A stretch of DNA of 64,000 nt from Paenibacillus senegalimassiliensis. GTDB lineage: Bacteria; Bacillota; Bacilli; Paenibacillales; Paenibacillaceae. The notes beneath the pieces were generated by a model that saw nothing but the letters and a program-made list of their open reading frames with translations, searched no databases and had not been told where the DNA came from. Position numbers and translations under genes: made by a program. The stretch lies in the NCBI RefSeq assembly GCF_001486585.1, contig NZ_LN909045.1:109368-173367 (forward strand), given 5' to 3'. Shown here in pieces: positions 55,107 through 63,507 of the stretch. Numbering within the stretch: the stretch's first letter is position 1; the number at the start of each line of letters is the position of its first letter.

Positions 55107-57056
55107 ATGAAAAAGGTAGAGACCGTATATGATGTCATTGTAATAGGCAGCGGGGGCGCCGGGCTGAAAGCAGCGTTGGCCTCCGCCGAGAAGGGGGCCA
55201 AGGTGCTCGTCTTGACCAAAGGCGAGCCGCAGCGTTCGGGCGGAACCTTGTCCGCACATTACTCCTTCTGTGCGGTCCCTCCTGTCTCCTCTGCCGGAGA
55301 TACCCCGGAACAATTTGCAGAAGATATCATTCGTTCAAGCGAGGGCATCAGTGACCCGTCGCTTGTTCGTGTATTAACGGAGCAAGCGTATGATGCGATC
55401 GCCTATGCGGAAGAATTGGGCGTCAAGTTCGACCGTACCGAGGAGGGTGGCGAGCATCACCTGGGCTGGTTGGCCGGGCATACGCATGCCAGAGCGTTTC
55501 ATGCAGGCAATGTGGTCGGCCGTGACTTGACCAGAGTGCTGATGCGGCGGCTCACCAAGCAACAGGTCGATATCCAGGCCTTTACCCAGGTGCTTCAGTT
55601 GCACGTGGACCAAGGCCTGTATAAAGGCCTGTTTGCGTATCACCTGCCAACAGACGAACTGCGCTACTACACTTCCAAATCAGTAATTATTGCCACCGGC
55701 GGCGGCTCGCAATTGTACGAATTAAATACGAATCCGGTGGAGGCTACCGGTGACGGGTATAGCCTGGCGCTGCAAGCAGGACTGGAGCTTGTGGACATGG
55801 AGTTCGTGCAGTTCTATCCTACCGTGTTGGTAGCTCCGAAGGGAACGCGGGGGTTGATGTTCAACTCGGGCATCGTTATTCCCCGCGGCGCGACGATCAA
55901 GAATGCGGGTGGCGAAGACGTGTGGGAGCGGAATGAGGCAGGCGATCTCAAGCAAGCTACTCGGGACACGATGTCCCGGGTGATGGCCGCCGAGATTGCA
56001 GCGGGCTACGGAACGGAGCAGGGTGGCCTGATCGTCGATGCCTCTGCCGTGGACGATAGTGATCTGCCGCAGTTGCAGCAGCAGCTCTTAACAGACCTGG
56101 GGGTAGACGGTGCCTCCAAGCGGTATGAGGTGGCCCCCGGGGCCCACTACTTCATGGGCGGCATCCGCATCGATCCCCGGGCAGGGACCTCCGTCTCCGG
56201 CATCTTCGCCGCTGGAGAATGCACGGGTGGCCTGCATGGCGCCAACCGGCTGGCCGGAAATGCGCTGTCGGAGAATCAAGTCTTCGGCGCTATCGCCGGA
56301 TATGAATCGGCCGAATATGCGCTAAGCCAGCAGGGGACCGGGCCGCTGGGCTCCAATGCTGAAATAGCGGGTCAAGGTGACGGAAGTGATGTTGATCAGA
56401 GTGCTACAGCAGATCAGAATGAAGAAATCACTGTAGGTCAGAGCGAGGGAAATGTTGAAGAGCAGAATGGTGGAAGTTTGGCAGTAGCACTTAGTCAATT
56501 CCAGGCCCGTTGGGGGTTTGTATTTGACCAACGTCAGGCGGCAATTGGCAGTGAGGCCAGCAGCGCTGACGGCGAAGGTAACGAGGGCCGAAGCGATGAT
56601 GATAGAGGCAGAAGCGAAAATTTCCAAGGCAATGAAGGCGTAGCTAATGCTGGCGACAAGCATGGTCACAAAGAGGGCCATATTGTGGCCTGGACGAAGC
56701 AACTCAAGAGCCTGATGCAGCGCGACGTAGGCGTCAATCGTTCGGAGGAGCGGCTGCGCCTGGCCCTTGAGGAATGCGAGGCGATCGAGGCGGCCCTGTG
56801 CAGCCACTTCGCACCGACGCATCCAAGCTTGCCTTATAATCGCGAGCGAATGAAGGCTATCGAGCTCCGGCATATGCTGCTGGTGGCCAAGGCGGTCATC
56901 TATGGCGCGCTGGAGCGGCGCGAGAGCCGGGGTGCCCACAACCGGGCCGATGCTCCCGGCAAGCAGCCAGAATACCAAGCGAGCATCGCGGTGAGCTACA
57001 ACAGCGATTCCCCTCGTCCGTGGTCACACACATTGATTGCGCGGGAGACAGAGTGA
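55107..57056 (+). CDS. Fumarate reductase/succinate dehydrogenase-type flavoprotein with an unusual insertion
   Basis: A 649-residue FAD enzyme. The dinucleotide fold VIVIGSGGAGLKAALASA opens the protein. HHLGWLAGHTHARAFHAGN, IATGGGSQLYELNTNP and FAAGECTGGLHGANRLAGNALSE follow the SdhA/FrdA/aspartate-oxidase pattern. The C-terminal helical domain ends with RRESRGAHNRAD, holding the catalytic Arg motif. Between them, residues about 408-527 (56328-56687) are a low-complexity Gln/Glu/Gly/Ser/Asp stretch not usual in the family. Histidine-flavin linkage cannot be judged. It probably reduces or oxidises a C4-dicarboxylate-like intermediate using the 2Fe-2S protein encoded downstream. Confidence 0.88.
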   Translation: MKKVETVYDVIVIGSGGAGLKAALASAEKGAKVLVLTKGEPQRSGGTLSAHYSFCAVPPVSSAGDTPEQFAEDIIRSSEGISDPSLVRVLTEQAYDAIAYAEELGVKFDRTEEGGEHHLGWLAGHTHARAFHAGNVVGRDLTRVLMRRLTKQQVDIQAFTQVLQLHVDQGLYKGLFAYHLPTDELRYYTSKSVIIATGGGSQLYELNTNPVEATGDGYSLALQAGLELVDMEFVQFYPTVLVAPKGTRGLMFNSGIVIPRGATIKNAGGEDVWERNEAGDLKQATRDTMSRVMAAEIAAGYGTEQGGLIVDASAVDDSDLPQLQQQLLTDLGVDGASKRYEVAPGAHYFMGGIRIDPRAGTSVSGIFAAGECTGGLHGANRLAGNALSENQVFGAIAGYESAEYALSQQGTGPLGSNAEIAGQGDGSDVDQSATADQNEEITVGQSEGNVEEQNGGSLAVALSQFQARWGFVFDQRQAAIGSEASSADGEGNEGRSDDDRGRSENFQGNEGVANAGDKHGHKEGHIVAWTKQLKSLMQRDVGVNRSEERLRLALEECEAIEAALCSHFAPTHPSLPYNRERMKAIELRHMLLVAKAVIYGALERRESRGAHNRADAPGKQPEYQASIAVSYNSDSPRPWSHTLIARETE

Positions 57057-57223
57057 CTTTACAGGGAACGCGTAAGTACGGAGCAGGATAAGAAGAAGCA
57101 CAACACTTAATTAAGTAACAAGAAAAGGTACCACGTACAACTCAACTTATAATCTACTCTACTCATACTCTACTGGCGGCTGTTACCTTAAGGTTTGCGA
57201 GTAAAGTTGGGCTTTGTGAAGGA

Positions 57224-57412
57224 ATTAGCAGGAAAAACTCCTGCTAATTCGCGGGATATTGGCAAAATAACGCATTTATATGGAATTTCTCCCGCTAATT
57301 ATGGCGATTTTGCTGTCTGGTAGCTGAAATGGACAAATTAGATGGAGGATTTCCCGTTAATTAGTTGAAAAGGGCTAGAATCGGGGAATTAGCGGGAGGT
57401 TTTCCCGCTAAT
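57224..57412. repeat. Four-palindrome intergenic cassette, copy 2
   Basis: Palindromes at 57224-57248, 57275-57299, 57337-57361 and 57388-57412. The first (arms ATTAGCAGGA/TCCTGCTAAT) and last (ATTAGCGGGA/TCCCGCTAAT) are perfect 10-bp arms; the second has a decayed left arm and the third pairs 7 of 10. Start-to-start spacing is 51, 62, 51 bp and total length 189 bp, exactly as at 1280-1468. The first spacer again contains GATATTGGC (57255-57263). It fills most of the 417-bp gap 57057-57473, where no gene is seen. Confidence 0.85.
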
Positions 57413-57473
57413 CTATCTTATGAGAGTGGCGGACACAAGTCGAACTACTCGAACAGGAACAGGGGGTGAAGGC

Positions 57474-57803
57474 ATGCCGGAAGTAAGGCCAACAACCAAA
57501 CGACTGTATGTCGAGAGAAGAGAACATGCTGAGGCAGAGCCCTATACGGCCTGCTATGACATTCCCTATGAGGAAGGCATGACCCATATGGATGCCTTGC
57601 GTTTCATCGCGGATGAGGTGGACCCGAGCTTAGCCTTCTATGAGCATAGCTGCAAGCGAGGGTTCTGCGGGGCGTGCCTGATTCAGGTGGATGGCAAGAA
57701 GTTGTTAAGCTGCCGGTCGCTTCTGCCTTCTGATCTGGAAGAGCAGGTCATCAAGCCCGCGCTGAAAGTAGACAAGGATTATTACCCGAAAGTGGATAAA
57801 TAG
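57474..57803 (+). CDS. 2Fe-2S ferredoxin-type subunit (truncated SdhB/FrdB-like)
   Basis: A 109-residue protein matching only the N-terminal plant-type ferredoxin domain of succinate dehydrogenase/fumarate reductase iron-sulfur subunits. The cluster cysteines are in EHSCKRGFCGACLIQ with the fourth in LLSC. The C-terminal domain with 4Fe-4S and 3Fe-4S clusters is absent; the frame ends cleanly at KPALKVDKDYYPKVDK. GGGGGTGAAGG fixes ATG 57474, although an in-frame ATG exists at 57420. It is presumably the electron partner of the flavoprotein 417 bp upstream. Confidence 0.88.
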   Translation: MPEVRPTTKRLYVERREHAEAEPYTACYDIPYEEGMTHMDALRFIADEVDPSLAFYEHSCKRGFCGACLIQVDGKKLLSCRSLLPSDLEEQVIKPALKVDKDYYPKVDK

Positions 57804-57848
57804 ATACAAATAGATACAGAGGTATATCAAAGAAAGGAAGGATTCAAC

Positions 57849-59012
57849 ATGAGCAGAAGCGAGTGGTTGAAGCAAGAGGCGGCCAAGCACAGTGAAGCCT
57901 GGTCAGCCATGCGGCGCGAGCTGCATCAATATCCAGAACTCTCGAATGAGGAGTTCGAAACGACGAAGAAAATTCGGAACTGGCTGGAGCAGGCGGGGGT
58001 AACCTTGCTGCCTTTTCCGCTGCCGACAGGTGTGCTTGCCGAGATTAAGGGTGACAAGCCGGGGCCGGTTATTATGCTTCGCGCGGATATCGATGCTCTG
58101 CCTATTTTTGAGGAAGCGGATGTCGATTACAAATCCAAGGTGGACGGCAAAATGCATGCGTGTGGGCATGATTTTCACACCACATCGATGATTGGCGCAG
58201 CTACCCTGCTACAAGCCAGACGTGAGGATATTGCGGGCACGATACGCATTCTATTCCAGCCGGCGGAGGAAATCGCCGTGGGTGCCAAGGCGGTAATTGA
58301 GGCCAAAGCGCTGGATGGCGTGCAGGCGATCTTTGGTATGCATAACAAGCCGGAGCTGCCGGTAGGAACGATTGGCTTGAAGCCTGGACCGCTGATGGCT
58401 TCCGTGGACCGTTTCGAGATTGAAGTGTACGGAAAAGGCGGCCATGCCGGGATTCCGAATGCAACGGTGGACCCGATTGTGGTCAGCTCCGCCATTGTCT
58501 CGGCTTTGCAGACGGTGATTAGCCGCAACGCCAGTCCTCGTCATTCCGCTGTGGTCAGCGTGACCCGACTGGAGTCCGGTACGACCTGGAATGTGATTCC
58601 GGATACGGCTCAGATGGAAGGGACGGTTCGTACCTTCGAACCGGAAGCGAGAGCGGCGATCCCTGAGCAGATGCGCCGGGTGGTGGAGCAGGTAGCTGCC
58701 GGATTCGGAGCAACTGCGAAGCTGATTTGGCACGGTATGCTATCTGCAGTGCAGAATGATGCGGCAATGGTAGAGATTGTGGCCGAGGCGGCGGCCTTGC
58801 AGCAGCTAACTGTGGTTGAAGCCGAGCCAACGATGGGTGGCGAGGACTTTGCTTTGTACCAGGAGCTTATTCCCGGTAACTTCCTCTGGATGGGAACCAG
58901 CGGTACGGAGCAGTGGCATCATCCCAAGTTCACGCTGAATGAGGGAGCGATTGAGGTGAGTGCGGCTTTGTTTGCGGAGACGGCTCTGCTGGCGCTGGAA
59001 AAGCTGGCGTAA
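57849..59012 (+). CDS. M20 family amidohydrolase (N-acyl amino acid hydrolase type)
   Basis: A 387-residue cytoplasmic metallo-amidohydrolase. LRADIDALPIFEE and KMHACGHDFHTTSMIGAA hold the first metal ligands, QPAEEIAVGAKAVIEA the catalytic Glu pair. YGKGGHAGIPNATVDPI is the dimerisation-domain His, and MGGEDFALYQE comes near the end. This is the IAA-amino-acid-hydrolase/hippurate-hydrolase branch, which removes acyl groups from amino acids or related compounds. GAAAGGAAGG precedes ATG 57849. With the GNAT gene at 62995 it could form an acetylation-deacetylation step in the island. Confidence 0.93.
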   Translation: MSRSEWLKQEAAKHSEAWSAMRRELHQYPELSNEEFETTKKIRNWLEQAGVTLLPFPLPTGVLAEIKGDKPGPVIMLRADIDALPIFEEADVDYKSKVDGKMHACGHDFHTTSMIGAATLLQARREDIAGTIRILFQPAEEIAVGAKAVIEAKALDGVQAIFGMHNKPELPVGTIGLKPGPLMASVDRFEIEVYGKGGHAGIPNATVDPIVVSSAIVSALQTVISRNASPRHSAVVSVTRLESGTTWNVIPDTAQMEGTVRTFEPEARAAIPEQMRRVVEQVAAGFGATAKLIWHGMLSAVQNDAAMVEIVAEAAALQQLTVVEAEPTMGGEDFALYQELIPGNFLWMGTSGTEQWHHPKFTLNEGAIEVSAALFAETALLALEKLA

Positions 59013-59032
59013 AGGCTAGCTGATGGAAAGAA

Positions 59033-59098
59033 GCAAAGTAGTCAAGGAAGCAAGCTAGCAAGCTGGTTAAGGGCGCAAAGTAATCAAAGGAAGCAAAG
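59033..59098 (+). repeat. Imperfect direct repeat upstream of the MmgE/PrpD gene
   Basis: GCAAAGTA(G)TCAAGGAAGCAAG at 59033-59054 recurs as GCAAAGTAATCAAAGGAAGCAAAG at 59075-59098, a 42-bp period in the 177-bp intergenic gap. Significance is unclear. Confidence 0.45.
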
Positions 59099-59189
59099 TA
59101 GCTATGGACAAATCAATTTGCTGGAACATGTGTAGTTAGACTATGGCAGGTCGCAAGCGGCGCGAGACTCAGCAGAAGGAGGCGGGAGA

Positions 59190-60587
59190 ATGGCTCATCA
59201 AGCGGATGCGGAAGGATGGACACGGCAAGTCGCTGAATTTGCCGCTAACACTCCTATTTTATGGACAAGCGGGCTTAAGGATAAAATCTACGACGGGATT
59301 ACGGACTGGTTAGCTTCGACTTTGGCTGCCAGACAGGACCCTATGGCAGAGCAGCTTTTGCGGTCATTAGGTTATACGGTTTCGGATGCGTCCCTCCAGC
59401 CATTCCCCTGCACGGTTGTCGGCCGCAGCGAACGGGTTTCGGCATTGGATGCGGTCTTTATCAACGGGTACTTGGCCCATGCGCTTGATTATGATGATGC
59501 ACATGAGGATGTGAGGGGTCATCCCAGCGCGGTCCTGCTATCCGCCTTGATGGCGGAAGCCGAGCAGTGGGTCAGCCCCGGCCTGGCCCTCATGGAGGGC
59601 TACCTCATCGGCATGGAGACGATGTGCCAGCTTGGACGCTTGTTGGGCGCTGCCCATTATGAGCAGGGCTGGCACACCACCTCCACCGCGGGAGGGATCA
59701 GCGCCGCGGTCGCCGTCGGGCGTATGCGCGGGCTGACCACAAGGCAGCTACAGCACGCGATCGGGCTAGCCGCGACGCAGGCCGGCGGCCTGCGTGTTCA
59801 CTTCGGCACCCCGGTTAAGCCGCTGCATGCGGGATTGGCTGCACGAGCCGGGGTGCTCGCAGCCAGAATGGCAGCGGAAGGTGTGGAAGGTGCAGAGGAA
59901 GTGCTGCAGGGGAAGCAAGGCTTCCTGCATATGTACCGCCACGGCCGGGAAGGCGAAGCGCTTGACACCGCTGACTGGGGCAAGCCTTGGCGGCTTGAGG
60001 CCCCGGGCCTGTGGTTCAAGAAGTACCCCTGCTGCTCGGCTTCATATCATGCCATTGATGCAGCGAATACCCTCTGGGAGCAGCATCGTTATGCTCCAGG
60101 CGATATTCAAAGCGTCAAGCTGATTTATCCGCCGGGCGGGGATGCCGCTTTAGTCATCCGCGAGCCCCGGAACGGGATGGAAGGCCGCTTTAGCGCTGAG
60201 TACATTGCCGCTCTGAAGCTGACGCGCCCGGAGCTGTCTCTGCAAGATTTTGAAGAACAGCCTATAGATGAAGCCATATTACAGTTAATCGGACGATCTC
60301 ATCGGGAGTATCGTTCTGATATCCAGGTATCCCCCGAGGCCATGCCGAAGGGGAGGTTCACCATTGTTGAGGTGACGAAGCGGGACGGGACAACGGCTTC
60401 GGCTCGCTGCGACGTACCGAATGGCTCTCCAGGCAAGCCACTGACACCAGAGGAGATGGCCTACAAGTTTAGACTTGCAGCAGAGGGGACTTTTCAAGAC
60501 ACGAATGAAGCATTCCAGCGAGTACGGCAGCTTGATGAGCTTGAGCAAGTAGCTGATTTATGGGTTGGCGCACAACGACTACAATAG
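59190..60587 (+). CDS. MmgE/PrpD family protein
   Basis: A 465-residue cytoplasmic protein. Family segments are YDGITDWLASTLAAR, HALDYDDAHEDVRGHPSAVLLSAL, HTTSTAGGISAAVAVGRMRGL, VHFGTPVKPLHAGLAARAGV and WFKKYPCCSASYHAIDA. The fold includes 2-methylcitrate dehydratase, cis-aconitate decarboxylase and iminodisuccinate epimerase. No PrpB/PrpC partners are here, but a fumarase-superfamily lyase follows 16 bp later, favouring the epimerase-like role. GAAGGAGGCGGGAG precedes ATG 59190. Confidence 0.92.
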   Translation: MAHQADAEGWTRQVAEFAANTPILWTSGLKDKIYDGITDWLASTLAARQDPMAEQLLRSLGYTVSDASLQPFPCTVVGRSERVSALDAVFINGYLAHALDYDDAHEDVRGHPSAVLLSALMAEAEQWVSPGLALMEGYLIGMETMCQLGRLLGAAHYEQGWHTTSTAGGISAAVAVGRMRGLTTRQLQHAIGLAATQAGGLRVHFGTPVKPLHAGLAARAGVLAARMAAEGVEGAEEVLQGKQGFLHMYRHGREGEALDTADWGKPWRLEAPGLWFKKYPCCSASYHAIDAANTLWEQHRYAPGDIQSVKLIYPPGGDAALVIREPRNGMEGRFSAEYIAALKLTRPELSLQDFEEQPIDEAILQLIGRSHREYRSDIQVSPEAMPKGRFTIVEVTKRDGTTASARCDVPNGSPGKPLTPEEMAYKFRLAAEGTFQDTNEAFQRVRQLDELEQVADLWVGAQRLQ

Positions 60588-60603
60588 GGGAGGAACTACA
60601 ATT

Positions 60604-61980
60604 ATGCCATCACATGTCATTGATATGATCATGATGCAGAACAATTTTGGAACAGCAGAAATGCGCGAGGTGTGGAACGACGAGAGCCGCTTGCAGAAGC
60701 ATCTGGACGTCGAAGCGGCTTTGGCTCTGGCCGAAGCGGAGTTTGGCCTGATTCCTGCCGAAGCAGCTCGTGCTATTGCCGATGCCGCTAAGGTGGAGAA
60801 CATGGATATTCAGGCTATTGCGAATGAAGTGCTGAAGGTGAAGCATTCCCTCATTCCAACCATCAAGCGCCTGCAAGAGCTGGCAGGTCCAGAGCATGGC
60901 GAGTGGGTCCACTATGGGGCCACAACTCAGGATATCGTCGATACTGGCTTCATGCTGCAATTGAAGGAAGCCCATCATATTTTGGTGCGGGATACGAAGG
61001 CGGTAGCGGTAGAGTTGGCCAAATTAGCCGAAACCTACAAGAGCACCCCAATTGCCGGACGCTCGCATGGGATGCAAGGATTGCCTACCACTTTTGGTTT
61101 TAAAATGGCAGTTGTGCTGGATGAAATCATCCGTCATCTGGACCGGTTGAAGGAAGCCGAAGCCAGAGTGTTTACAGGTGTGCTTGGTGGTGGCGTGGGT
61201 ACGCATGCTTCCTTCGGTGAGCAAGGACCGGAGATCGAGCGGAGAACGATGGATAAGCTTGGCCTTAACACGGCGAACATTTGCTGGCATTCGTCCCGTG
61301 ACCGCTCGGCGGAATATGCTGGAACCGTTGGCATGATCTCTGCCACATTAGGCAAGCTGGCTAATGAGTTCTACAATTTGATGCGCACGGAAATCGATGA
61401 ATTGGAAGAGCCGTTCACTTCCGGGAAAATTGGCTCGACCACCATGCCACATAAGCGGAATCCTGCTGCACTCGAAGGCGTAGCTAGCCTGGTGAAGCCG
61501 GTTCGCTACAATGTAGCTTTGGCACAGGAGTGTATGATCGTGGAGCACGAACGCGATGCCATGTCCTGGCGTGGTGAATGGGTGGCTATTCCGGAGAACT
61601 GTATTTACGTGTCAGCACAACTCGCTTCTATGAAAAACATATTAGCAGGCTTGATTGTGAAGCCGGACCATATGCTGCGCAACCTGAATGCGCTTGGCGG
61701 CTTGCTGCTGTCCGAACGTGTGATGTTCGTGCTGGCTGGCCCACTTGGCAAACAAACGGCTCATGAAGTGGTATATGAATTATGTATGGAGAGTGTAGAG
61801 AAGGACATTCCGTTCCGCGATGTACTGATGAGCGATGAGCGGGTCACCGCCGTATTTACAAGAGAGCAACTGGAAGAGGTCATGGATCCGTCCACCTATC
61901 TTGGCAGCGCCCCACAAACCGTCGACCGCGTACTCGCAGCAGCAAGACAAACAGGCTATCTAACGGAGGATGCGCAATGA
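60604..61980 (+). CDS. Fumarase/aspartase superfamily lyase (adenylosuccinate-lyase-like)
   Basis: A 458-residue homotetrameric-type lyase. Conserved regions are HYGATTQDIVDTG near residue 107, AGRSHGMQGLPTTFGFK near 154, and the flexible signature loop GSTTMPHKRNPAALEG. The order and TTQD motif match adenylosuccinate lyase and carboxymuconate cycloisomerase, but purB should lie elsewhere in a pur operon. Here the enzyme sits among transport and deacylation genes, so it more likely eliminates fumarate from an N- or S-succino compound. AGGGGAGG fixes ATG 60604. The next gene overlaps its stop. Confidence 0.9.
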   Translation: MPSHVIDMIMMQNNFGTAEMREVWNDESRLQKHLDVEAALALAEAEFGLIPAEAARAIADAAKVENMDIQAIANEVLKVKHSLIPTIKRLQELAGPEHGEWVHYGATTQDIVDTGFMLQLKEAHHILVRDTKAVAVELAKLAETYKSTPIAGRSHGMQGLPTTFGFKMAVVLDEIIRHLDRLKEAEARVFTGVLGGGVGTHASFGEQGPEIERRTMDKLGLNTANICWHSSRDRSAEYAGTVGMISATLGKLANEFYNLMRTEIDELEEPFTSGKIGSTTMPHKRNPAALEGVASLVKPVRYNVALAQECMIVEHERDAMSWRGEWVAIPENCIYVSAQLASMKNILAGLIVKPDHMLRNLNALGGLLLSERVMFVLAGPLGKQTAHEVVYELCMESVEKDIPFRDVLMSDERVTAVFTREQLEEVMDPSTYLGSAPQTVDRVLAAARQTGYLTEDAQ

Positions 61981-62993
61981 AGACAAATATACAATGGGAT
62001 CATTTAATCGCGGAGCCCGGCCAATCGGTTAGTGGCTATGTCAAGGTAGGAGAATTGTCCAATTGGGCTACGGTGGAAATGCCGGTCATGATCGTAAATG
62101 GTGTGGAGGAAGGTCCGGTGCTTTGGCTCAACGGCGCCATCCATGGCGATGAGTTGAACGGTCCTATGGCCATTCGGGAGGTCTTCCCTCAGCTTGATCC
62201 AGCCAAGCTCAAAGGAGCCGTCATTGCTACGCCGGTCTCCAACCCTTACGCCTGGCAAGCCCGGCGGAAGAACACGCCGCAGGATGAGCTCGATATGGAC
62301 ATGCAATTTCCCGGCAACCCGAAGGGAACCTTGTCTCAGCGCTTGCCGTACTATCTTTTCGAGAAAATCAAAACTTACGCGACACACCTGATTGATTTTC
62401 ATTCCCTGGGGACTCCTTATGATGCCTTGCCTTATACCGTCTATAAAAAAGTACCAAACGATCAAGTCGGGGCTAGCGAGCAAGGGGAGCGGATGGCGCG
62501 TGCCTTTGGTGGCTCCGTACATTGCTGTGTGGATCTGAATGGCAACTTGAATGAGTTGCCGGGCAACGTAGCTGGTTTTCTGGATGTTCAGTGCCTGATG
62601 CATGGCATTCCGGCCTTTATGACGGAGCTTGGATCAGGTGGCCAGATTCAGCAGGATATGGTGGACTATGGCCAGCGGGGGATTTGGGCGGTGTTGCATG
62701 AGCTTGGTATGTGGGCGGAAGCGCCTGAGCCGCCGGTGCATACGCAGACCAAAACGTTGACGAAGCGCAAATTCATTTACGCGGATCGAGGCGGGTTGGT
62801 GGTTCAGCAAGCGCCAAGCGGCAGTATTGTACGAAAAGGTGAGCGGATCTGCTCTATCATTGACATGTTCTCGGTGGTGCAAGAGGTACTGGCCGAAGAA
62901 GACACCTATATTATCGCCAGTCGCAAGAATCCGCCGGTAGACGCCGGGGACCGGGTTGCCTTTGTTGGCGTGGAATGGAGAGAGGACCAGTAA
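61977..62993 (+). CDS. Succinylglutamate desuccinylase/aspartoacylase-like zinc deacylase
   Basis: A 338-residue M14-type amidohydrolase. LWLNGAIHGDELNGPMAI provides the H-x-x-E zinc ligands, THLIDFHSLG the second His, and AFMTELGSGG the catalytic Glu. A C-terminal beta domain (YADRGGLVVQQAPSGSIVRKGERIC) follows, as in the AstE/AspA group. It overlaps the lyase by four bases (ATGA), so it is translationally coupled. It likely removes an acyl group, or hydrolyses an amide, on an amino-dicarboxylate handled by this pathway. Confidence 0.9.
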   Translation: MKTNIQWDHLIAEPGQSVSGYVKVGELSNWATVEMPVMIVNGVEEGPVLWLNGAIHGDELNGPMAIREVFPQLDPAKLKGAVIATPVSNPYAWQARRKNTPQDELDMDMQFPGNPKGTLSQRLPYYLFEKIKTYATHLIDFHSLGTPYDALPYTVYKKVPNDQVGASEQGERMARAFGGSVHCCVDLNGNLNELPGNVAGFLDVQCLMHGIPAFMTELGSGGQIQQDMVDYGQRGIWAVLHELGMWAEAPEPPVHTQTKTLTKRKFIYADRGGLVVQQAPSGSIVRKGERICSIIDMFSVVQEVLAEEDTYIIASRKNPPVDAGDRVAFVGVEWREDQ

Positions 62994-62994
62994 T

Positions 62995-63507
62995 ATGACG
63001 ACATTTCGAATCGCAACAGTAGAGGATGCACCGGAAATTCAAACGTTGTCGCATAAAGCGTACGCCTCCGTTCGCGACCTGGGTATCAACTTTGCAGCGG
63101 CAACGGCCGATTTGGCTACCGTGGAGAAGAATATCCGCAACAATATTTGCCTGGTGATGGAGGAAGACGGCAAAATTATCTCAACGATCTCCGTTCGTCT
63201 GCCTTGGGGGCAGCAGCCTGGGCCATTTGGATTGCCGCATGTCTGGTGGTTCGCGACGGACCCCGATGTGGGCCGCAAAGGAATTGGTCGTGAGATGATT
63301 ACCTGGGCGGAGGAAAGCTTCGTCCGTGATACGTTAAGAGCTCCTGCCGTGTCTCTGGGCACAGCCGAGGAGCACCCGTGGTTAATTGAGATGTATGAGC
63401 GCCGCGGCTATGAGATCATGCATAAGAAAGCGCTGGGACGGGGACATATCACTGTGTTTATGAAAAAAGTGCTGAATCCTGCGTTTTTAGAAGGGGAGGA
63501 TCATTAA
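62995..63507 (+). CDS. GNAT family N-acetyltransferase
   Basis: A 170-residue acetyl-CoA-dependent acetyltransferase. TFRIATVEDAPEIQTL opens the fold, CLVMEEDGKIISTISVRL forms the central strands, and DPDVGRKGIGREMITWAEE is the acetyl-CoA-binding motif A (Q/RxxGxG/A pattern as GRKGIG). YERRGYEIMHK is motif B. GAGAGAGGACC precedes ATG 62995, two bases after the deacylase stop. Within the island it may N-acetylate an amino group as protection before cleavage, as described for some succino-amino-acid routes in Bacillus. Confidence 0.88.
   Translation: MTTFRIATVEDAPEIQTLSHKAYASVRDLGINFAAATADLATVEKNIRNNICLVMEEDGKIISTISVRLPWGQQPGPFGLPHVWWFATDPDVGRKGIGREMITWAEESFVRDTLRAPAVSLGTAEEHPWLIEMYERRGYEIMHKKALGRGHITVFMKKVLNPAFLEGEDH

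Noticed and set aside
60604..61980. Calling the lyase purB
   Set aside because: Sequence motifs fit adenylosuccinate lyase, but its context is catabolic, far from the pur genes at the left edge, and it is coupled to a deacylase. The family-level name is safer.
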